16,782 nucleotides of DNA from Nitrososphaerota archaeon (GTDB lineage Archaea > Thermoproteota > Nitrososphaeria > Nitrososphaerales > UBA57). The notes under the pieces were generated by a model. That model ran no database searches, was not told where the DNA came from, and saw nothing but the letters and a program-made list of their open reading frames with translations. The stretch spans positions 32,350 to 49,131 of the forward strand of contig NZOP01000006.1 in NCBI GenBank assembly GCA_002693165.1. Direction: 5' to 3'. Both the position numbers and the translations under genes were made by a program. The stretch's first letter is position 1, and each line of letters starts with the position of its first letter. Shown here in pieces: positions 1 to 8,144 of this stretch.

Positions 1-873
1 ATGTATCTTAGAAAATATGGCACTATTGCAAATATGGTTAATTTTAGTCCTGCGTCAGATAGGACGAGTACTGGACTAACAAAATTCGGTTTTGATCCAG
101 AAACCTTTCTTCCAAAAGACACTCTTTACCAATCACTTTCGAAGATGGATATACAAAGCAAAGTTCTCACACGTTGGATATATAAAAAAAGTGCTTTATC
201 ACGTATGTTGCATAAAGGCGCTGATGTCTTGCCTTATGTTAATTCTTCAGATATGTTTCTTAATCTCTCAAAATTAATCAATAAAAAGACTCCCTTTGTG
301 TTCGCTTATTGGGATGCTCTAGACTCTGCATCTCATGTTTATGGTCCATTCACTGAAGAAGTCCAAAGTGAATTAAGAAGTATCTTATATGGACTAATTA
401 CTGAGTTTATTAATAATATAAAACGTCAATATCGAAATAAGGTTTGTATATTGATTACAGGTGATCATGGATTAGTTCATGTAAATAAACGAGGCAGGAT
501 ATTTACTAATACTGTCCCTAATCTTTTAGATAATCTTAACCGTCCTCCTTCTGGAGATTCTCGTACTTCGTTTATTAAATCCGACTCTTCTAATAATAAA
601 AAATTTAAGACTATATTTAGTAAATATAAAAATCAATTAGATATTTTTCCAAGCGACAAATTTGTCAAAGAAGGTTTTTACGGTTCAAAAATTGTAAACA
701 AAGATATTTCTTCTGCTTTGGGTGATTTTACAATACTTTCACGTAAAGGAACTGCACTGATGCACCGTTTTAAATCTGATTTTAAAGCTTCATTATCGGG
801 TTATCATGGCGGTCTTACAGACGATGAATTATTTGTTCCACTGTTTATAATTAAACCTGAAAATCTAGATTAA
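1..873 (+). CDS. Alkaline-phosphatase-superfamily phosphodiesterase, C-terminal part (5' partial)
   Basis: This is the C-terminal 290 residues of a metal-dependent phosphohydrolase resembling type I phosphodiesterase/nucleotide pyrophosphatases. Most of the two-metal site is visible: D108 with H112 (DSASH), D155-H156 in ITGDHG, and H269 in SGYHGG. The N-terminal metal Asp and the Ser/Thr nucleophile that the family needs are absent, so the gene almost certainly begins left of the window and the ATG at position 1 is an internal methionine. No signal peptide or membrane segment is seen in the visible part. The gene converges on trpA and their stop codons share the palindrome TTAA at 870-873. 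The substrate cannot be told from sequence; nucleotide, phospholipid head-group or sugar-phosphate esters are all possible in this superfamily. The superfamily call is fairly sure, the specific function is unknown. Confidence 0.8.
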   Translation: MYLRKYGTIANMVNFSPASDRTSTGLTKFGFDPETFLPKDTLYQSLSKMDIQSKVLTRWIYKKSALSRMLHKGADVLPYVNSSDMFLNLSKLINKKTPFVFAYWDALDSASHVYGPFTEEVQSELRSILYGLITEFINNIKRQYRNKVCILITGDHGLVHVNKRGRIFTNTVPNLLDNLNRPPSGDSRTSFIKSDSSNNKKFKTIFSKYKNQLDIFPSDKFVKEGFYGSKIVNKDISSALGDFTILSRKGTALMHRFKSDFKASLSGYHGGLTDDELFVPLFIIKPENLD

Positions 874-1676
874 TTATTTGTAGCCTGAGATAGCTCTAAT
901 GATAATTTATTTAATTTATTAATCATAACATCTGTGTTTCCTGAATTTTCTTCGATAATTTTTATGAACGCGCTACCTACAATCACTCCGTCGACCCCTA
1001 ACTTTGTAAAATGTTTTACATGTTCAGGTTTTGATATTCCGAATCCAATTGCTACTGGTATTCTTCCATTTACTCTCTTTACTATTCTTTTTGCTGCATC
1101 TGAAGAATATTCATTGAACAAATCTCTTGTTCCAGTTACTCCAAATAAACTTACCATATATAGAAATCCACTCGTTGAATCAATTATATTATCTAATCGT
1201 AAATTGTTTGTTGCTGGACTAGCTAAGAATATAGTATCTATGTCCTTGCCTCTTGCTAATTTTATGTATTCTTTTCCCTCTTCAGGTGGTAAATCGGGAG
1301 ATACGATACCTGAAATTTTAGCCTTTGCAGCTTCTTGTAAAAATACATCTGTACCAATTTTCATTATAGTGTTATAATAAGTGAGTAAAACAACTGGTAC
1401 ATTCAAATTCTCCACAATCTTCTTACTAGTATCTAAAATATCCTTAGTTGTTGTTCCATTTGATAATGATCTCATACTTGATGATTGTATAGTAGGACCA
1501 TCCGCAATAGGGTCTGAAAATGGAATTCCTAATTCGATGATATCTACTCCGCCTTTTACCATTGCTTCTGCAAGTTTTGATGTTAATTCAATAGATGGAT
1601 CTCCTGCAGTTATGAAGCCAATTAATAATGATTTATTTTGTTCTTTTCCTTCTTTGAATTTTTCTGCAATATTCAT
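870..1676 (-). CDS. trpA: Tryptophan synthase alpha subunit
   Basis: TrpA cleaves indole-3-glycerol phosphate to indole and glyceraldehyde 3-phosphate; the indole is channelled to TrpB in the cytosolic alpha/beta complex. The 268-residue TIM barrel has the normal length. Family signatures are FITAGDPS (21-28) and [13 protein letters not shown] (48-60), which hold the catalytic Glu and Asp, and GFGIS plus GVIVGSAF near the C-terminus form the phosphate-binding loops. It is the last gene of the trp operon. Its ATG overlaps the trpB stop by 4 nt (ATGA), and a GGGTAAT sequence just upstream inside trpB can serve as ribosome-binding site. Its stop overlaps the stop of the convergent phosphodiesterase gene, so no separate terminator fits between them. 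Confidence 0.97.
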   Translation of the reverse strand: MNIAEKFKEGKEQNKSLLIGFITAGDPSIELTSKLAEAMVKGGVDIIELGIPFSDPIADGPTIQSSSMRSLSNGTTTKDILDTSKKIVENLNVPVVLLTYYNTIMKIGTDVFLQEAAKAKISGIVSPDLPPEEGKEYIKLARGKDIDTIFLASPATNNLRLDNIIDSTSGFLYMVSLFGVTGTRDLFNEYSSDAAKRIVKRVNGRIPVAIGFGISKPEHVKHFTKLGVDGVIVGSAFIKIIEENSGNTDVMINKLNKLSLELSQATNN

Positions 1677-2866
1677 AAATTATTACCCAAATGTTTTGCA
1701 ATTATTGGTGTATCTTTATCTCCTCTTCCTGATAAAGTCACTACTATGGATTGCTTATCCTTTACATCTTGAGCACGTTTTATTGCTTCTGCTATTGCAT
1801 GTGATGTTTCTAATGCAGGAATAATTCCTTCTAGTTTTGACATTTCTATGAATGCATTTATCGCTTCATCATCTTTTATACTAACATATTCTACTCTGTT
1901 CTGATCTTTTAAGAAAGAATGTTCTGGACCTACTCCTGGATAATCTAATCCTGCAGAAATACTATGGGTTTCTTTAATTTGTCCCTCGTCATCTTGTAAC
2001 AAATAACTTCGTGCTCCATGTAATACTCCTTCACTTCCTGCCACTAACGTTGATGAATGTTTTCCTTTCTCTATGCCTAGTCCACCTGCCTCTACACCTA
2101 CTAGCTTACATTTCTCCTCTAAAAACGGATAAAAAGTTCCAATTGCATTACTTCCTCCTCCTACACATGCAATTAAAATATCTGGTATTTCATTTGATGA
2201 AATTTTTGGAAATTGTTCTTTAATTTCTTTTCCTATAACACTCTGAAAATCTCTTACAATCATGGGATAAGGATGAGGTCCTACTACTGAACCAATAAGA
2301 TAATAAGTTGATTCTACATTAGTAACCCAGTCTCGTATTGCTTCATTGATTGCATCTTTTAGTGTTTTAGATCCACTTTTCACACTATGTACTTCTGCTC
2401 CTAATAATTTCATTCTGAATACGTTTGGACTCTGTCTTTCAACATCATTACTCCCCATATATATTTCACATTTTAAATCTAATAATGCGCATGCCATTGC
2501 TGTTGCTACTCCATGTTGTCCTGCTCCTGTTTCTGCAATAATGCGTTTCTTACCCATTGATTTTGCTAATAATGCTTGACCTATGCTGTTGTTAATCTTA
2601 TGAGCTCCGCCGTGCAGTAGATCTTCTCGTTTGAAATAGATCTTGCCTCCATATTTCTTTGATAGATTCTCTGCAAAATAAATTGGCGTAGGTCTACCTG
2701 CATAATTTTCTAACAATTCTGATAATTTATTATTGAACTTTTCATCTTCCTTTATTTCATTATATTTTTCTTCTAATTCATCTACGACTGGCATTAAAGT
2801 CTCAGGAACATATTTTCCACCAAATGTTCCAAATTTTCCCTTAATTGGCTGTGATTTTAAATTCAT
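1673..2866 (-). CDS. trpB: Tryptophan synthase beta subunit (TrpB1 type)
   Basis: TrpB is the PLP enzyme that condenses indole with serine to give tryptophan. At 397 residues it is full length. The PLP lysine lies in GGAHKINN (K90), the catalytic Glu in AETGAGQHG (E112), and the PLP phosphate loop is VGGGSNAIG. These canonical motifs and the adjacent trpA make it the TrpB1 form that pairs with TrpA, not the stand-alone TrpB2 form common in archaea. It is translationally coupled on both sides: ATGA overlaps of 4 nt with trpC upstream and trpA downstream. Only a weak AAGTG-like ribosome-binding site is seen. Confidence 0.97.
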   Translation of the reverse strand: MNLKSQPIKGKFGTFGGKYVPETLMPVVDELEEKYNEIKEDEKFNNKLSELLENYAGRPTPIYFAENLSKKYGGKIYFKREDLLHGGAHKINNSIGQALLAKSMGKKRIIAETGAGQHGVATAMACALLDLKCEIYMGSNDVERQSPNVFRMKLLGAEVHSVKSGSKTLKDAINEAIRDWVTNVESTYYLIGSVVGPHPYPMIVRDFQSVIGKEIKEQFPKISSNEIPDILIACVGGGSNAIGTFYPFLEEKCKLVGVEAGGLGIEKGKHSSTLVAGSEGVLHGARSYLLQDDEGQIKETHSISAGLDYPGVGPEHSFLKDQNRVEYVSIKDDEAINAFIEMSKLEGIIPALETSHAIAEAIKRAQDVKDKQSIVVTLSGRGDKDTPIIAKHLGNNL

Positions 2867-3681
2867 TTCTTTACACTTGTTAATTCTATTACTTTCTTTT
2901 CAACATCATTTGCTTTCATTATCGAGGTTCCTACTAAAAATCCTTCTACTCCAGTTTTGCCGATCATTTTTATGTCTTCACTAGTAAATATCCCACTCTC
3001 ACTTATTATTGGTTTATCTATATTACAATCTTTTAAAATCCTATTAGTCGTTTCTATATCTAATTCTAGTGTATTTAGATCTCTGTTATTTATTCCAAGA
3101 ATATCTACATCCCTTGTTGCTGCTTTATTTAATTCTTCTCGATTATTGACTTCTAATAATATTTCTAGACCTTTATTCTTTGCAAACGTAATCAATTGTT
3201 CTAGTTTATTATTATTCTCTTTGAACAGTGTTTCTATTAACAATATTGCATCTGCTCCTAAACTGAAACCTGCATCAATCTGTTTCGTATCAATAATTAT
3301 GTCTTTCATTAATATTGGTAGATTAGTATTCTCTCTTACAATTTTTAGATTGTCTAACGATCCGTCAAAATATAATGGTTGAGTAAGTACTGATATGGCT
3401 GACGCCCCATTTCTTTCCATTGTTGATAATATTTCCTGTTGATTATTGGAATCAAGATTTATCTTTCCTAATGATGGAGAAGAGAATTTAATTTCCGTGA
3501 TTATTGGATAATATTCTTTGTTTCTTAGTAATACATCCTTTAGACTATTATTTTGACGATCAACTTGGTCTGATCTACTATAGTAATCTTTATCGATTAA
3601 TTCTCTAATTTCTTCGGCAATTACTGTTAAAAATTTGTTATCAAATCGATTCGAATTGTTCAATTCTTTCCATATCTCCAT
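2863..3681 (-). CDS. trpC: Indole-3-glycerol-phosphate synthase
   Basis: TrpC closes the ring of 1-(2-carboxyphenylamino)-1-deoxyribulose 5-phosphate to indole-3-glycerol phosphate, the TrpA substrate. The 272-residue single-domain TIM barrel shows EIKFSSPS (63-70), [12 protein letters not shown] (97-108), LMKDII (124-129, catalytic Lys), GINNRDL (196-202) and SESG (227-230). There is no fused TrpF domain. The ATG start lies 41 nt inside trpD, a long overlap, but the N-terminal helix before EIK fits the family, so this start is kept. The gene runs directly into trpB with a 4-nt ATGA overlap. Confidence 0.95.
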   Translation of the reverse strand: MEIWKELNNSNRFDNKFLTVIAEEIRELIDKDYYSRSDQVDRQNNSLKDVLLRNKEYYPIITEIKFSSPSLGKINLDSNNQQEILSTMERNGASAISVLTQPLYFDGSLDNLKIVRENTNLPILMKDIIIDTKQIDAGFSLGADAILLIETLFKENNNKLEQLITFAKNKGLEILLEVNNREELNKAATRDVDILGINNRDLNTLELDIETTNRILKDCNIDKPIISESGIFTSEDIKMIGKTGVEGFLVGTSIMKANDVEKKVIELTSVKK

Positions 3682-4702
3682 TTACAAATTGAATAAATTC
3701 CTTTAATTTATCAATACATTTTCCTGACACTAAAGTTTCTCTTGCTTTTTCTACTCCTTCTGAAATTGACGCTGCTTTTCCTGCAACAATAAAACCTACA
3801 GATGAATTTGCAATTACTGCTTCTACCTTGGGATCATTAATTTCTAATCTGTTGGCGAGAATTTGAAACATAATTTCTGCATTATAATCTATTCCTGTTC
3901 CTGCAATGTCTTGTGCGTTAATTTTTTGTAAACCAAAGTTTTCTGGTTTTACAGTTATTTCTTCACCCTGATTCTCTAAATCCCCAATAAATCTCATTTT
4001 TGTTTCTCCAAATGTCGAAATTTCATCTAACCCATCCATGCCATGTACAATTATTGCACGTTTACATCCAAGTTCTGGTAATATTTTTGCATACTTGTCA
4101 ATTAATCCAACGTTAGCCACTCCAACTATCATTGAATCTACATCTGCCGGGTTTGTTAAAGGTCCTAAAATATTAAAAATTGTTTTTACTCCAATTTCCT
4201 TTCTTGTTCCAATTACGTTTTTCATTGCTGGATGGAAAACCGGTGCAAACATAAATCCAATTCCCTTTTTCTCGATACATTCTTCTACTATCTTTGGTTT
4301 TGTATCGAGTTTGTATCCTAATCTATCAAGTACATCTGCACTTCCGCATTTTCCTGTTGCTGCCCGATTTCCGTGTTTTGCAACTTTAACATCTGCCGAT
4401 GCTAGTACAAATGCCGAAATTGTACTCAAATTGATTGTTTTTATTTTATCCCCTCCTGTTCCTACAATATCTATTAATCTGTTGTCGTACGCAGGTCTAA
4501 TTCTATTAGCAAATTCTTTCATCGTCTTTGCTAATGCTATGATTTCTTCAGTCGATTCTCCTTTCATACTTAAAGATATTAAAAACGCAGACATCTGTGA
4601 CGGCGTTGCAGAACCTGACATGATTTCTTTCATTGCTTGTGATGCTTCCTCACTTGAAAGTGAACTTTTGTCTACATTCTTTTTTATTGCATCAATTATC
4701 AT
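3641..4702 (-). CDS. trpD: Anthranilate phosphoribosyltransferase
   Basis: TrpD transfers the phosphoribosyl group of PRPP to anthranilate. The 353-residue protein has the family architecture: an N-terminal helical domain, then the PRPP loop GTGGD (81-85), NLST (91-94) and KHGNRAATGKCGSADVL (109-125). The ATG follows the trpG stop as TAATG (1-nt overlap), preceded by a G-rich GGGGA-like ribosome-binding site. The last residues (about [13 protein letters not shown]) form a short C-terminal extension that overlaps the start of trpC by 41 nt. It stands alone and is not fused to TrpG as in some bacteria. Confidence 0.96.
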   Translation of the reverse strand: MIIDAIKKNVDKSSLSSEEASQAMKEIMSGSATPSQMSAFLISLSMKGESTEEIIALAKTMKEFANRIRPAYDNRLIDIVGTGGDKIKTINLSTISAFVLASADVKVAKHGNRAATGKCGSADVLDRLGYKLDTKPKIVEECIEKKGIGFMFAPVFHPAMKNVIGTRKEIGVKTIFNILGPLTNPADVDSMIVGVANVGLIDKYAKILPELGCKRAIIVHGMDGLDEISTFGETKMRFIGDLENQGEEITVKPENFGLQKINAQDIAGTGIDYNAEIMFQILANRLEINDPKVEAVIANSSVGFIVAGKAASISEGVEKARETLVSGKCIDKLKEFIQFVNGDMERIEQFESI

Positions 4703-5289
4703 TAATTTTCCCCTTCTATAAAATTCTGTAGTAATCTTTTTCCTGCTTCAGTTAAAATAGATTCCGGATGACACTGAATTCCTTGGATGTTATATTTTTT
4801 ATGTTTTAATCCCATAATTTCATTGTCATCTTCAGATTTTGCGGAAATTATTAATTCATCTGGCAATGTCTTTTCATCTACTACTAATGAATGATATCTT
4901 GTTGCTCTAAAAGGATTTGGAAGATTTTTAAAAATACCTGTTCCATCATGTTTAATCAGACTTGTTTTTCCATGTTTCAATGTCTTGGCTCGTCTAATTG
5001 TTCCACCGAAAGTATATCCAATTCCTTGATGTCCTAGACAAACTCCTAGTACTGGTATGGACCTTTCTCCTGATAGTCTGATTATTTCTGAACATATGCC
5101 AAAATACCTTTCATCACATGGATTACCTGGTCCTGGAGAAATGATTACTCTTTCTGGTTCTATCTGATTGAATTGTTTAACAGTAATACGATCATTTCTG
5201 AATACTATTGGTTCTGTTGATAGTTCCCCACAGTACTGAACAAGATTATATGTAAATGAATCATAATTGTCTATTATTAATAATTTCAC
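4702..5289 (-). CDS. trpG: Anthranilate synthase glutamine amidotransferase subunit
   Basis: TrpG supplies ammonia from glutamine to TrpE for anthranilate synthesis. The 195-residue class I amidotransferase shows the SPGPGNP loop (51-57), the nucleophile C84 in GVCLGHQ, RYHSL (131-135) and the catalytic pair H174/E176 in CHPES. The start is GTG, decided by a strong ribosome-binding site GGAGGT 7 nt upstream and by the lack of any nearby in-frame ATG. It begins one base after the trpE stop, which indicates coupled synthesis of the two subunits of one complex. Related amidotransferases (PabA) look alike, but the trp context settles the role. Confidence 0.95.
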   Translation of the reverse strand: MKLLIIDNYDSFTYNLVQYCGELSTEPIVFRNDRITVKQFNQIEPERVIISPGPGNPCDERYFGICSEIIRLSGERSIPVLGVCLGHQGIGYTFGGTIRRAKTLKHGKTSLIKHDGTGIFKNLPNPFRATRYHSLVVDEKTLPDELIISAKSEDDNEIMGLKHKKYNIQGIQCHPESILTEAGKRLLQNFIEGEN

Positions 5290-5290
5290 A

Positions 5291-6691
5291 TTAATTACCT
5301 CCTTTCGACATTTCTAATGCAGCAATTAAAGCACTTGCTTTTTGTTCCGTTTCGAACCATTCTTTTTCCGGTATTGAATCTGCAACTATTCCTGCTCCAG
5401 CTTGAATATACGCATCTTTTCCTTTTACAACAAGTGTTCTGATTGTTATTGCAAAATCTGCACATAAATTTTTTGAAAAATACCCTAATGCTCCTGCATA
5501 AGGTCCTCTTGATTCATTTTCCAATTCTTGAATTATTTCCATTGCACGTATTTTTGGAGCTCCTGATACTGTCCCTGCAGGAAATATCGCTCTAATTGCA
5601 TCAAAACAATCTCTGTCTGTTCTTAATTCTCCTACTACTTTTGATACAATATGTTGAACATGACTAAATTGATGTACTTGCATAAATTCTGATACTTTTA
5701 CTGTTCCAAATTTAGAAATTTGACCAACATCATTTCTTGCTAAATCTACTAACATTACGTGTTCAGCTCTTTCTTTCTCATCGGATAACAATTCCTCTGT
5801 TAGTTGTTTATTCTTCTCTGAATCCTTATCTCTTGGTCGTGTTCCTGCTATTGGAAATGTCTCAATCTGGTTATTCGTAACTCTTACTAGCATTTCTGGA
5901 CTAGATCCAATTATATTTACATTTTTGTTCTTGTAATAGTACATATAAGGTGAAGGATTTATTGTCCTCAATGACATGTAAATCGCTAACAAATCTCCTG
6001 TTATCTCAAATTCATACTTTCTTGATAATACAACCTGAAATATATCCCCTGATTTTATGTATTCTTTTGCAATTTCGACATTATTTTCAAATACTTTTTT
6101 ATTTATATTGGAACTTGGTTCTGTATACTTTATTGTTCCAATTTCACTTTCTTTCCATTCAGCATTTAATAATTCAATTATTTCCTCTGATTTATCTTGT
6201 TCAGAATAATAATAATACGTTTTGCCTTTTTCATGATCGAATATTATACCTTCATTAAATAATCCAAATTGAAAGTCTGAATAAGTTACTTTAGTATAAT
6301 TGTCTGATATCTCTTCCCAGTTTCTAATTATATCATAAGAAATGAATCCTACTAATCCACCAATTAATCTATTGAAATTATTATCTATTTTATTTTCTTT
6401 TAGTATCTCTCTTAAATTACTAAATAGATCATTTGAGTTAGTAATGTCTATGTTATTCTCATTGTTTTTACTAACAACTTTGATAATGTTATTATCTAGA
6501 GTAATCATTAATGAAGGATTAAATCCAATGTAAGAAAATTCTGATAATTTTTCTGGCCCAAATATAGATTCCAATATGTATATATCGTCAAATTTTTTCG
6601 ATAGTCGAGCAAATGCCTCAAACGGATTAAGATTTATTTTTATTTCTTTAAAATTTACTTTATTATTTCTCTTTTTGCCAAAAATATTCAC
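5291..6691 (-). CDS. trpE: Anthranilate synthase component I
   Basis: TrpE converts chorismate and ammonia (from TrpG) to anthranilate, the committed step of tryptophan synthesis. The 466-residue protein has the N-terminal regulatory domain with LES (40-42) and NPSPYM (245-250), the residues that form the tryptophan feedback pocket in characterised enzymes, so feedback inhibition is likely. The chorismate domain follows, with IAGTRPR (281-287), DLARNDVG (316-323), PAGTVSGAPK (371-380) and AGAGIVADS (431-439). It opens the trp operon. The GTG start at 6691-6689 is the only reasonable one: a stop codon lies three codons upstream in frame, and the next candidate start is near residue 40, inside the domain. 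The last codons (K-G-G-N) contain the trpG ribosome-binding site. Confidence 0.96.
   Translation of the reverse strand: MNIFGKKRNNKVNFKEIKINLNPFEAFARLSKKFDDIYILESIFGPEKLSEFSYIGFNPSLMITLDNNIIKVVSKNNENNIDITNSNDLFSNLREILKENKIDNNFNRLIGGLVGFISYDIIRNWEEISDNYTKVTYSDFQFGLFNEGIIFDHEKGKTYYYYSEQDKSEEIIELLNAEWKESEIGTIKYTEPSSNINKKVFENNVEIAKEYIKSGDIFQVVLSRKYEFEITGDLLAIYMSLRTINPSPYMYYYKNKNVNIIGSSPEMLVRVTNNQIETFPIAGTRPRDKDSEKNKQLTEELLSDEKERAEHVMLVDLARNDVGQISKFGTVKVSEFMQVHQFSHVQHIVSKVVGELRTDRDCFDAIRAIFPAGTVSGAPKIRAMEIIQELENESRGPYAGALGYFSKNLCADFAITIRTLVVKGKDAYIQAGAGIVADSIPEKEWFETEQKASALIAALEMSKGGN
5297..5302 (-). promoter_or_regulatory. Shine-Dalgarno site of trpG
   Basis: GGAGGT on the minus strand, 7 nt before the trpG GTG, is complementary to the usual archaeal 16S rRNA 3' end (CACCUCC). 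It lies within the last codons of trpE and fixes the unusual GTG start of trpG. It is the strongest ribosome-binding site noticed in the window. Confidence 0.8.
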
Positions 6692-6705
6692 CCATGTCTA
6701 CTCAC

Positions 6706-6747
6706 TATGTACAATATTGTAGCGAAATGTACATATTTAAACATTTT
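6706..6747 (-). promoter_or_regulatory. trpE promoter with paired TGTACA boxes (candidate trp operator)
   Basis: Reading the minus strand, a TATA-like TTTAAATA (6741-6734), preceded by an A-rich BRE-like stretch, lies about 45 nt before the trpE GTG. Directly after it comes TGTACA (6733-6728), and a second TGTACA (6713-6708) sits where transcription should start, about 25 nt from the TATA box. The two boxes are exactly 20 bp apart, about two helical turns, so they face the same side of the DNA. The second overlaps a 12-bp perfect palindrome, TACAATATTGTA (6710-6721). TGTACA is the TRP-box consensus bound by the TrpY repressor of Methanothermobacter. The promoter call is likely; the operator role is inferred from the motif and its position. 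Confidence 0.6.
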
Positions 6748-6866
6748 CGATAATTTTTTATTTGTTTATTTTTCTAATTTGATAATGTTTCAACTGTATA
6801 TTTTTGATTTGTAATATATTATTTGAAAATATTAAAGTTTTTTTAAAAAAAATTAGTAAGCGTCAT

Positions 6867-6915
6867 AATATATTAAAGATGAACCTAAGAAGTTATATTT
6901 CAGTAAATAACGAGG
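6867..6915 (+). promoter_or_regulatory. Promoter and ribosome-binding region of the rpl7ae translation cluster
   Basis: A TATA-like AATATATTAAA (6867-6877) lies about 57 nt before the L7Ae ATG and would place transcription start near 6896. A GAGG (6912-6915) precedes the ATG by 12 nt, a somewhat long spacer. The rest of the 6692-6927 gap, between this site and the trpE promoter, is AT-rich with a T7/A8 run near 6836-6853 and shows no reading frame or RNA gene. AT-richness makes the exact TATA choice uncertain. Confidence 0.45.
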
Positions 6916-6927
6916 AATGATATAATC

Positions 6928-7293
6928 ATGTCAAAACCGTATTATGTTAAAATTGAAATCCCAAAAGAGATAGTCGAAGCCAGTTATGAAGCTCTTCGAC
7001 AAGCTAAACAAACTGGGAAAATAAGAAAAGGAACAAATGAAGCAACAAAGGCAGTTGAACGAGGTCTTGCTAAACTAGTTATTATTTCTGAAGATGTAGA
7101 TCCGCCTGAAGTAGTAGCACATTTACCAATTTTATGTAAAGAAATGGATATTCCATATGTTTTTGTACCAAGTAAAGAACAACTTGGTAGCGCAATTGGT
7201 ATTGATATTGGTTCTGCCGTTGCGTGTATTATTGAAGCTGGTGAGGCTGAAGGAATGTTGGGCAAAATTATTGATTCTTTGAGTAATTTATGA
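6928..7293 (+). CDS. rpl7ae: 50S ribosomal protein L7Ae
   Basis: L7Ae binds kink-turn RNA. In archaea it serves in the large ribosomal subunit, in box C/D and H/ACA guide RNPs and in RNase P. The 121-residue protein shows the RNA-binding signature GKIRKGTNEATKAVERG (30-46), ISEDVDPPEVVAHLP (53-67) and the closing loop with GSAIGID (87-93), all typical of the archaeal family. The ATG is preceded by GAGG at 12 nt. It leads a translation cluster of seven genes on this strand. Its stop (TGA, 7291-7293) is the first three bases of the second copy of a 19-bp duplication. Without that copy the frame would read two more codons (Lys-Gly) to a TAG at 7316-7318. Confidence 0.96.
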   Translation: MSKPYYVKIEIPKEIVEASYEALRQAKQTGKIRKGTNEATKAVERGLAKLVIISEDVDPPEVVAHLPILCKEMDIPYVFVPSKEQLGSAIGIDIGSAVACIIEAGEAEGMLGKIIDSLSNL

Positions 7294-7309
7294 TTCTTTG
7301 AGTAATTTA
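7272..7309 (+). repeat. Perfect 19-bp tandem duplication across the L7Ae stop codon
   Basis: The 19-base unit TGATTCTTTGAGTAATTTA occurs twice back to back, 7272-7290 and 7291-7309, without mismatch. The first copy encodes the L7Ae tail DSLSNL; the second begins with the TGA that now ends the protein. Because 19 is not a multiple of three, the duplication shifted the frame and created the present stop. It also lengthened the spacer to rps28e. Confidence 0.9.
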
Positions 7310-7328
7310 AAAGGTTAGATAATAATTT

Positions 7329-7547
7329 ATGAGCTCTAAAGAAATTGAGGAAACAAAGACCCCCTGTGAAATTATACAAATTGTTGGTAGAACTGGTGTA
7401 GCTGGTGAAATTACACAAGTTCGTGTTAAAATTTTAGATGGAAAAGATAAAGGAAGAATTTTAACTCGAAATGTTAAAGGTCCTGTTCGTGTTAGCGACG
7501 TACTTATTTTACGTGAAACAGAAAGAGAAGCTAGGAAAATTAGGTAG
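7329..7547 (+). CDS. rps28e: 30S ribosomal protein S28e
   Basis: S28e is a small OB-fold protein of the small subunit found only in archaea and eukaryotes. The 72 residues include [17 protein letters not shown] (20-36), RNVKGPVR and the near-invariant C-terminus [13 protein letters not shown] short acidic N-terminal segment (KEIEETKTP) precedes the fold. The ATG is 35 nt after the present L7Ae stop; an AAGGT sequence at 7311-7315 is the only ribosome-binding-like site, at 13 nt. It follows L7Ae and precedes L24e, the usual archaeal order. Confidence 0.95.
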   Translation: MSSKEIEETKTPCEIIQIVGRTGVAGEITQVRVKILDGKDKGRILTRNVKGPVRVSDVLILRETEREARKIR

Positions 7548-7557
7548 ATAGAATAAT

Positions 7558-7743
7558 TTGTTATCACTCAAAAAATGTAACTTTTGTGGAAAAGAAATTT
7601 CATTAGGTTCTGGTACTATGCATGTTAAAAATGATGGTTCTATTTTCTGGTTTTGTTCTTCGAAATGTCGTAAAAATACTCTTGATCTTAAACGTGATTA
7701 TCGAAAATATAAATGGTCTAGGAAAGGAAAGACTGAATCTTGA
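7558..7743 (+). CDS. rpl24e: 50S ribosomal protein L24e (zinc finger)
   Basis: L24e is a small zinc-binding protein of the large subunit. The 61 residues contain the zinc cysteines CNFCGKEI (7-14) and FCSSKC (32-37), with GTMHVKNDG between them, followed by the basic tail KRDYRKYKWSRKGK. The start is TTG: no ATG or GTG is available before the first cysteine, and AGGTAG, formed by the end of rps28e, lies about 10 nt upstream. Its TGA stop overlaps the TTG of ndk (TTGA). Confidence 0.93.
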   Translation: MLSLKKCNFCGKEISLGSGTMHVKNDGSIFWFCSSKCRKNTLDLKRDYRKYKWSRKGKTES

Positions 7744-8144
7744 TAGAAAAAACATTAGTTCTAATTAAACCCGACGGTGTTAAGAATGGTCATATTGGTG
7801 AAATTGTAGGCCGTTTTGAGAAGCGTGGGTTTAAAATTCTTCATATAAGAATGTTAGAATTAAATTCTAATCAAGCCTCGAATTTTTATTCGCTTCATAA
7901 CGATAAACCTTTTTTTCAGGAACTCGTTGATTATATTACATCTGGTACTATAGTTCAAATTGTTCTTGAGGGTAATTCTGCTATTTCAGTAGTGCGTTCT
8001 ATGATTGGAGCTACAAATTCCTTAGAAGCTATGTCTGGTACCATACGAGGGGATCTTGGCCTTAGTCATACACAAAATGTTGTCCATGCTTCAGATTCCA
8101 AGGCTAGTTTTGAACGTGAAATGGCCATTTTAGATACAATCTAA
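7740..8144 (+). CDS. ndk: Nucleoside-diphosphate kinase
   Basis: Ndk moves the gamma-phosphate of ATP to other nucleoside diphosphates through a phosphohistidine, balancing NTP and dNTP pools in the cytosol. The 134-residue protein is of normal length and has KPDGVKNGHIGEI (10-22), RSMIGATN (86-93), TIRGDLG (101-107) and the active-site His116 in NVVHASDS. The start is TTG, overlapping the L24e stop by 4 nt, so translation is probably coupled. Its place between L24e and aIF5B is conserved in many archaea and may link NTP supply to translation; that link is inference. Confidence 0.96.
   Translation: MIEKTLVLIKPDGVKNGHIGEIVGRFEKRGFKILHIRMLELNSNQASNFYSLHNDKPFFQELVDYITSGTIVQIVLEGNSAISVVRSMIGATNSLEAMSGTIRGDLGLSHTQNVVHASDSKASFEREMAILDTI

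Noticed and set aside
934..1824. Two 147-codon plus-strand frames across trpA and the end of trpB
   Set aside because: They lie opposite conserved TrpA/TrpB coding sequence and show no family features.
4038..4721. Open frame of 227 codons on the plus strand across trpD
   Set aside because: It is antisense to a clear TrpD with all motifs, resembles no family, and is explained by codon use of the opposite strand.
6836..6853. T7/A8 run as a hairpin terminator
   Set aside because: It lies between two divergent promoters, where no transcript should end, and has no GC stem; it is better seen as flexible AT-rich promoter DNA.
6984..7567. Minus-strand frames across rpl7ae and rps28e
   Set aside because: Shadows of two well-conserved ribosomal proteins on the plus strand.
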